From positions 26,993 through 90,992 of the forward strand of contig CACYMP010000010.1 in NCBI GenBank assembly GCA_902775565.1: 64,000 nucleotides of DNA. The letters are read 5' to 3'. A program made the position numbers and the translations under genes. How positions within the stretch are numbered: the stretch's first letter is position 1; the number at the start of each line of letters is the position of its first letter. The stretch comes from Oscillospiraceae bacterium. GTDB taxonomy: Bacteria; Bacillota; Clostridia; Saccharofermentanales; Saccharofermentanaceae. Under the pieces are notes generated by a model. It ran no database searches. It had not been told where the DNA came from and saw only the letters and a program-made list of their open reading frames with translations. Shown piece after piece: positions 60,603 through 64,000 of the stretch.

Positions 60603-60617
60603 AAAACTATTCTATCA
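60600..60617 (-). promoter_or_regulatory. leaderless start module of the YesM gene
   Basis: TGATAGAAT (60617-60609), exactly six bases, then the ATG at 60602. The TGA is also the stop codon of the upstream gene (60617-60615). No Shine-Dalgarno is present. Confidence 0.5.
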
Positions 60618-61613
60618 CAGGCTCTTGAGCACTGCGGTTATTATCATCTTCGACTCATCCTGGTCCTTGCTCAATACGTTGATTCCGAAAACCAGAGAAG
60701 CAGGTTGATCCTGCCAGTAATTCGTATAGCCGAGCTTCTTTATCATTTCAGCATCTTCGATCAAAAGCCCGGTCATTATCTTCGCATCGGAATAAGAAGA
60801 AAGGTCGGCATCCTTGCCGCTCAGGTCATAGCCGTGGCTTCTCCTGTATTCATTTATCATCTTCTGATATTCCTTCTCAGACATATACATCGGCGTGATC
60901 TTGGCATATTTCCCGGCAGGGAGCTCACTTTCAAGAGATTTGTAGAGCGCCGAGCAGTCCGTGAAATACTCAAAGAAATAAGGCATGGTCGCCTTGTCGG
61001 TAACCAGCACGTTGGCACCGGAATAAAGCGATGTCGTTGCGGCCTGGTTCTCGTAGATATCAGGCTGCTGACCTTCTTTATTCACCGTGACATAATTGTA
61101 TGTCATGAGATTCGGGTGCTTAAATCCCAATTCCCTGACGATCCCGTCATAGTATTCCTCAGTGTGGGCAAAATTGCCTATCGATATTATCCCGCAGTCA
61201 TCAGAAGGCTTAAAGAAGAACGTATATATCAGGAAGACCGTGGCAACCAGAGCAACGACTCCCACGACATAGTATTTCCATGTATAAGACACGTAGTTCT
61301 TCCACTCGGACTTCGTTTTTCCCAGGAACTGCTTCTCGTTTGCCCTGGCTTTTGCTGCTTCTTCCCTTAAGTCCCTGTTGCCCGTGGCTATATCATAAGC
61401 TGCAGACAGATCCGCTATCTTCTGCTCAGCATCGTCACCGCGCATCGTCCTGTATTTCTTGGACAGCTGCCAGAATCTGTTCTCAAGTGCTTCTTTGTCA
61501 CAGTCTACAGGAAGGCCCATATATTCCAGGGCTTCTTCCCTGGTCATCCTGGTAACTTCTTCGCTGGCTCCGTCCTCCGGAAGGAGTCCTTCCTTTTTCT
61601 TATCTTTTTCCAT
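60615..61613 (-). CDS. membrane protein with degenerate J-like domain
   Basis: The 332-residue protein begins with a charged tail and a region at about 25-82 that resembles a DnaJ J-domain (A-L-E-Y-M-G-L-P, E-A-L-E-N-R-F-W-Q-L-S-K-K-Y, A-A-Y-D-I-A) but lacks the HPD tripeptide needed to stimulate DnaK. One TM helix follows at about 113-134, then about 200 extracellular residues without a motif I can name. An ATG with GGAGG (13 bases away) starts it. Its TGA stop forms part of the YesM promoter. The function is unknown. Confidence 0.75.
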   Translation of the reverse strand: MEKDKKKEGLLPEDGASEEVTRMTREEALEYMGLPVDCDKEALENRFWQLSKKYRTMRGDDAEQKIADLSAAYDIATGNRDLREEAAKARANEKQFLGKTKSEWKNYVSYTWKYYVVGVVALVATVFLIYTFFFKPSDDCGIISIGNFAHTEEYYDGIVRELGFKHPNLMTYNYVTVNKEGQQPDIYENQAATTSLYSGANVLVTDKATMPYFFEYFTDCSALYKSLESELPAGKYAKITPMYMSEKEYQKMINEYRRSHGYDLSGKDADLSSYSDAKIMTGLLIEDAEMIKKLGYTNYWQDQPASLVFGINVLSKDQDESKMIITAVLKSL

Positions 61614-61622
61614 TATGTCTGT

Positions 61623-62240
61623 TCAGCCTCCGATAAGCTCTTCGTCCATCGCGAAAAGCACTCCGTTTATCTCTCTGATATCGTACCTGCCGTTGATTAT
61701 GAAATACATCAGGACCAGATCGCCCCTGTTTCCGTCTGACAGGGCATAACCCGCCTTCATAAGAAGACTCTTCGTCTCCTCGATGTCCAGCTTAAGGGCG
61801 ATCGCAAAGGCAAGCACCGTTTTCTTTCCCGGGTGGTAATGTATGTCGCTCCTGATCTTTGAGAAAAGCTTGCGGTCTACATTTGCTTTCTTGTAGCATT
61901 CCGCGTCAGTCATCCCCCGCTCATCGATCTTGCGGAGCAGCATCTGGGTAAAGCTCTCGTCGATCCTGCTGTCTATAAATTCATTTATGCTCTCTTCATC
62001 ACTTGAGGAAGCCATACGCTCGGCAGAAGCCTCGCATGCTTCATCCTTCGCCATGATCCCCATGGCTTTGAAACGGTTCTTTTTGCGCGGACCTGACTTT
62101 AAAGTTACCGCTGGCGCAGACGCTGCCTCACCGCACATCATAATGTCATTGACCGTAAACGGGTTATAGCGCGAATCTACGAACTTAATGACATCAGCAA
62201 GCAGTTCATTACTTACTTCAATGCGGTCTGTATCTCCCAT
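61623..62240 (-). CDS. unknown protein with a C-terminal helix-turn-helix-like module
   Basis: The 205-residue cytoplasmic protein has a variable N-terminal half and a C-terminal module (about 95-200) beginning S-F-T-Q-M-L-L-R-K-I-D-E-R-G and containing N-V-D-R-K-L-F-S-K-I-R, then a L-S-D-G-N-R-G-D-L-V segment. I recall this module from the C termini of many Bacillota proteins fused to other domains, but its function is not established. It resembles a short helical DNA- or protein-binding domain. It lies between a lipoprotein gene and the J-like gene in one operon. Confidence 0.75.
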   Translation of the reverse strand: MGDTDRIEVSNELLADVIKFVDSRYNPFTVNDIMMCGEAASAPAVTLKSGPRKKNRFKAMGIMAKDEACEASAERMASSSDEESINEFIDSRIDESFTQMLLRKIDERGMTDAECYKKANVDRKLFSKIRSDIHYHPGKKTVLAFAIALKLDIEETKSLLMKAGYALSDGNRGDLVLMYFIINGRYDIREINGVLFAMDEELIGG

Positions 62241-62246
62241 CGTCTC

Positions 62247-63584
62247 TTATTCCGTTCCCTTCATGGAAGATTGGAGCACGGTCATTCCGCCGTCTTTGCT
62301 CTTGAGAACCAGCCATTCCGTACTGTAGTTACCCTTTACCGCGCGGAGCCTGTAATAAGGGAAGATATCGCCTGCGACGCAGTTAAACTGGTAAATGGTC
62401 CCGATCTTGGTCTTTATATTGAATACCTCTTTTTCAGGAGCAAAGGAATCGGTATTCATGTCCCAGGAACCCTTCTCGAGTATCACCGTGACATCATCGG
62501 TATCGGCTGTAAATCTCATGTCCGTACCTTCTCCGCTATTGAGAACATAAACGACATTTCCGAGATTTGTATATTCGATATTATTCGGATCAGGATAGAT
62601 GGTGATAGAGAATTTTCCTGCTACCTCCGCTATACCGGCCGAGGTCGAAGGAGTTGCACCTTCACCGGTGCAGTCGGTCCATTTGACTTCCTTTGTGGTA
62701 AAGTCTTTGGTATTGGTGAGGGCATTCATACGCTCATCCGTGATCTCTTCTGCTCCGAGCGACTTAAGCTTGGAGACGAAATTCTCTTCATAAGACTTCT
62801 GGTCCTCCGAAGGAGAATATCTTCCGACGGATACAAGCGTAATACCGGCAGAGACATATTCACGGATAAGGAAATCGTCAGGGATCGCATGATACCCTTC
62901 TATGCTCTCTTCCGGAGAAAGATGCTTGACTATCTCGGCAGCCATAGGACCCAGATAATCGCCGAACGTAAAGACTTCCTTGCTCTTTCCGCCGTCCTCG
63001 CCCTTAATGAGCACCATCTTATATACACCCTTAAAAGGCATCGTATCCGATTTGAGATATCCGCTCTCATAGACCTTGAACTCACCGGGGACATTCTCTT
63101 CTATAAGCGAATTCATTACGAGATTGCCGTCTTCATATCCGATAAGGCAGATGACAGATGCCTGTGTATGGTCAAGAGAATCAAAGCTTAAAGCCATCTC
63201 ACCGACTCCGTCTCCTCCGCAGTCCAAAATGGCATAACTTGCTTTCGAGCCCGAAGCGGCATCGAATCTTAAAGCCTTCTTCAGTTCATCAAGGTTAAAT
63301 GTACCGTAAGCGAGATCGAGATAGCTTTTGCCGCCGTCCTTTTCAAAGCATCCGGAAGTGGACACCTTGATCTTTCCGAGGATGAAATCCGCATATGCCT
63401 TTACGGCTTCCTCGTTCCTGTCCGGAGCAGTCGTCTCGGTAGGCGCGGTCTGTGTCATTTGAGCGGATGTTGCGGTAAAAGAAGGATTCCAGTCAGAAGG
63501 CAGCGCCGGAAAATACGAGCATCCGGTGAAAAGGAGCGCGTTTACTGTTACGCATGCTGCTATAACGGCAGCCTTTCTCTTCAT
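62247..63584 (-). CDS. uncharacterised lipoprotein
   Basis: The 445-residue protein has a type II signal peptide with lipobox F-T-G-C (Cys22), a Ser/Thr/Pro-rich linker, and a large extracellular domain. Cysteines near residues 80 and 122 could pair. No catalytic motif is visible. GGAGG precedes the ATG. It leads a probable three-gene operon with the helix-turn-helix-like and J-like genes, suggesting outside-to-inside signalling. Confidence 0.78.
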   Translation of the reverse strand: MKRKAAVIAACVTVNALLFTGCSYFPALPSDWNPSFTATSAQMTQTAPTETTAPDRNEEAVKAYADFILGKIKVSTSGCFEKDGGKSYLDLAYGTFNLDELKKALRFDAASGSKASYAILDCGGDGVGEMALSFDSLDHTQASVICLIGYEDGNLVMNSLIEENVPGEFKVYESGYLKSDTMPFKGVYKMVLIKGEDGGKSKEVFTFGDYLGPMAAEIVKHLSPEESIEGYHAIPDDFLIREYVSAGITLVSVGRYSPSEDQKSYEENFVSKLKSLGAEEITDERMNALTNTKDFTTKEVKWTDCTGEGATPSTSAGIAEVAGKFSITIYPDPNNIEYTNLGNVVYVLNSGEGTDMRFTADTDDVTVILEKGSWDMNTDSFAPEKEVFNIKTKIGTIYQFNCVAGDIFPYYRLRAVKGNYSTEWLVLKSKDGGMTVLQSSMKGTE

Positions 63585-63641
63585 TAGGTCTTTCCTCCAT
63601 GCAAAGCAATTATCTTAATATTTTATCAAATAAACGCGCGC

Positions 63642-63677
63642 AAAACAAAAAGGGCTGCCTCAAATGAGACAGCCCTT
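63642..63677 (-). terminator. terminator of the GGGtGRT gene
   Basis: AAGGGCTG and CAGCCCTT form an 8-bp stem extended by CTC/GAG past one mismatch, with an AAAT loop and a minus-strand tail TTTTGTTTTG. It lies about 27 bases after the stop codon. Confidence 0.88.
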
Positions 63678-63703
63678 GAATGATTTATTCTTTGTTCTCA
63701 GGA

Positions 63704-64000
63704 TCAGAACTTGCCTGCCTTAGCAGCTTCCTCAACGGAAACAGCTGTGGAAACAGTCATACCGACCATCGGGTTGTTGCCTGCGCCGATAAGACCCATC
63801 ATCTCAACGTGTGCAGGAACAGAAGAAGAACCTGCGAACTGAGCGTCAGAGTGCATACGGCCCATTGTATCTGTCATACCGTAAGAAGCGGGACCTGCAG
63901 CCATGTTATCAGGGTGAAGTGTACGGCCTGTACCACCGCCTGATGCAACGGAGAAGTACTTCTTGCCTGCCTCGAGGCGCTCCTTCTTGTATGTACCTGC
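63704..64000 (-). CDS. GGGtGRT family protein, C-terminal fragment (cut by window edge)
   Basis: The last 98 codons are inside the window; the frame is open to the edge. The segment S-G-G-G-T-G-R-T-L-H-P-D-N-M gives the family its name (Pfam GGGtGRT). Other conserved parts are S-S-S-V-P-A-H-V-E-M-M-G-L-I-G and N-N-P-M-V-G-M-T. The family has no established function. The methionine at 63904 is internal, not the start. A terminator follows. Confidence 0.88.
   Translation of the reverse strand, partial: AGTYKKERLEAGKKYFSVASGGGTGRTLHPDNMAAGPASYGMTDTMGRMHSDAQFAGSSSVPAHVEMMGLIGAGNNPMVGMTVSTAVSVEEAAKAGKF

Noticed and set aside
60258..61370. A 370-codon plus-strand frame opposite the YesM start and the J-like gene
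   Set aside because: It covers parts of two supported minus-strand genes and is Arg/Ile/His-rich without recognisable domains; typical shadow frame.

Overview
The window looks like the chromosome of an anaerobic, low-oxygen-adapted member of Bacillota (class Clostridia), plausibly a gut or rumen fibre degrader. The evidence is an FtsK/RimO/PgsA/CinA/RecA housekeeping neighbourhood, a Gram-positive SOS box (GAAC-N4-GTTC) in front of recA, rubrerythrin and flavodoxin, 2-hydroxyacyl-CoA dehydratase-type iron-sulfur proteins, ChW cell-surface repeats, and a YesMN/YesL-type polysaccharide utilisation locus. There are no rRNA genes, transposases, phage genes or CRISPR arrays; one tRNA (Trp) is present. 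Most genes are on the minus strand, in tight operons joined by ATGA or TTGA stop/start overlaps.

Layout. 1-12.8 kb: lipid, translation, recombination, division and envelope housekeeping (acpP end, pgsA, rimO, a membrane protein and a metallo-beta-lactamase-fold protein, recX-recA, murJ, cinA C-terminal type, ftsK, Nudix hydrolase, rnhA, proC). 12.9-16.3 kb: tRNA-Trp, an acidic membrane protein, a short-chain dehydrogenase and citrate synthase. 16.4-20 kb: small proteins, a small lipoprotein and two tandem secreted SGNH hydrolases, one with ChW repeats. 20-23.7 kb: membrane HD-GYP protein, BirA, ComEA. 23.7-29.1 kb: rsfS, a NadD-YqeK fusion, purD, and a homoserine dehydrogenase operon with its ACT-domain regulator. 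29.2-35.8 kb: nucleotide housecleaning, RNA methyltransferase, oligopeptidase, argS, and an orphan MraY-type transferase. 35.8-42.4 kb: serine hydrolase, a lipoyl module (gcvH-lplA-lpd) without glycine cleavage P or T genes, and a three-gene 2-hydroxyacyl-CoA dehydratase-like set. 42.6-47 kb: rubrerythrin, flavodoxin, EamA and NhaC transporters, vWA protein. 47.2-60.6 kb: carbohydrate locus (GH51, AraC regulator, GH43, esterase, YesL, two permeases, solute-binding protein, YesN/YesM). 60.6-63.6 kb: three uncharacterised genes (degenerate J-domain membrane protein, DNA-binding-like module, lipoprotein). The window ends in a GGGtGRT-family gene.

How it works together. The carbohydrate locus should sense (YesM/YesN), import (solute-binding protein and two permeases, with the ATPase supplied from elsewhere) and cleave arabinose- or xylose-containing, probably acylated oligosaccharides in the cytoplasm (GH51, GH43, esterase without signal peptides). 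thrR-hom forms a self-contained, probably autoregulated threonine/methionine branch operon.

The most unusual signals are regulatory. Four unrelated genes share the same start architecture, an extended -10 (TGATAnnnT), exactly six bases, then ATG with no Shine-Dalgarno, which predicts leaderless mRNAs; in two of them the upstream gene's TGA stop is part of the promoter. A TTTGTCGG motif is repeated with a 10-bp period upstream of comEA and recA and recurs with a 22-bp spacing at the solute-binding-protein promoter. Long inverted repeats sit over the ribosome binding sites of the vWA and solute-binding-protein genes. Everything here is read by eye; homology calls rest on motif recognition, not on searches.
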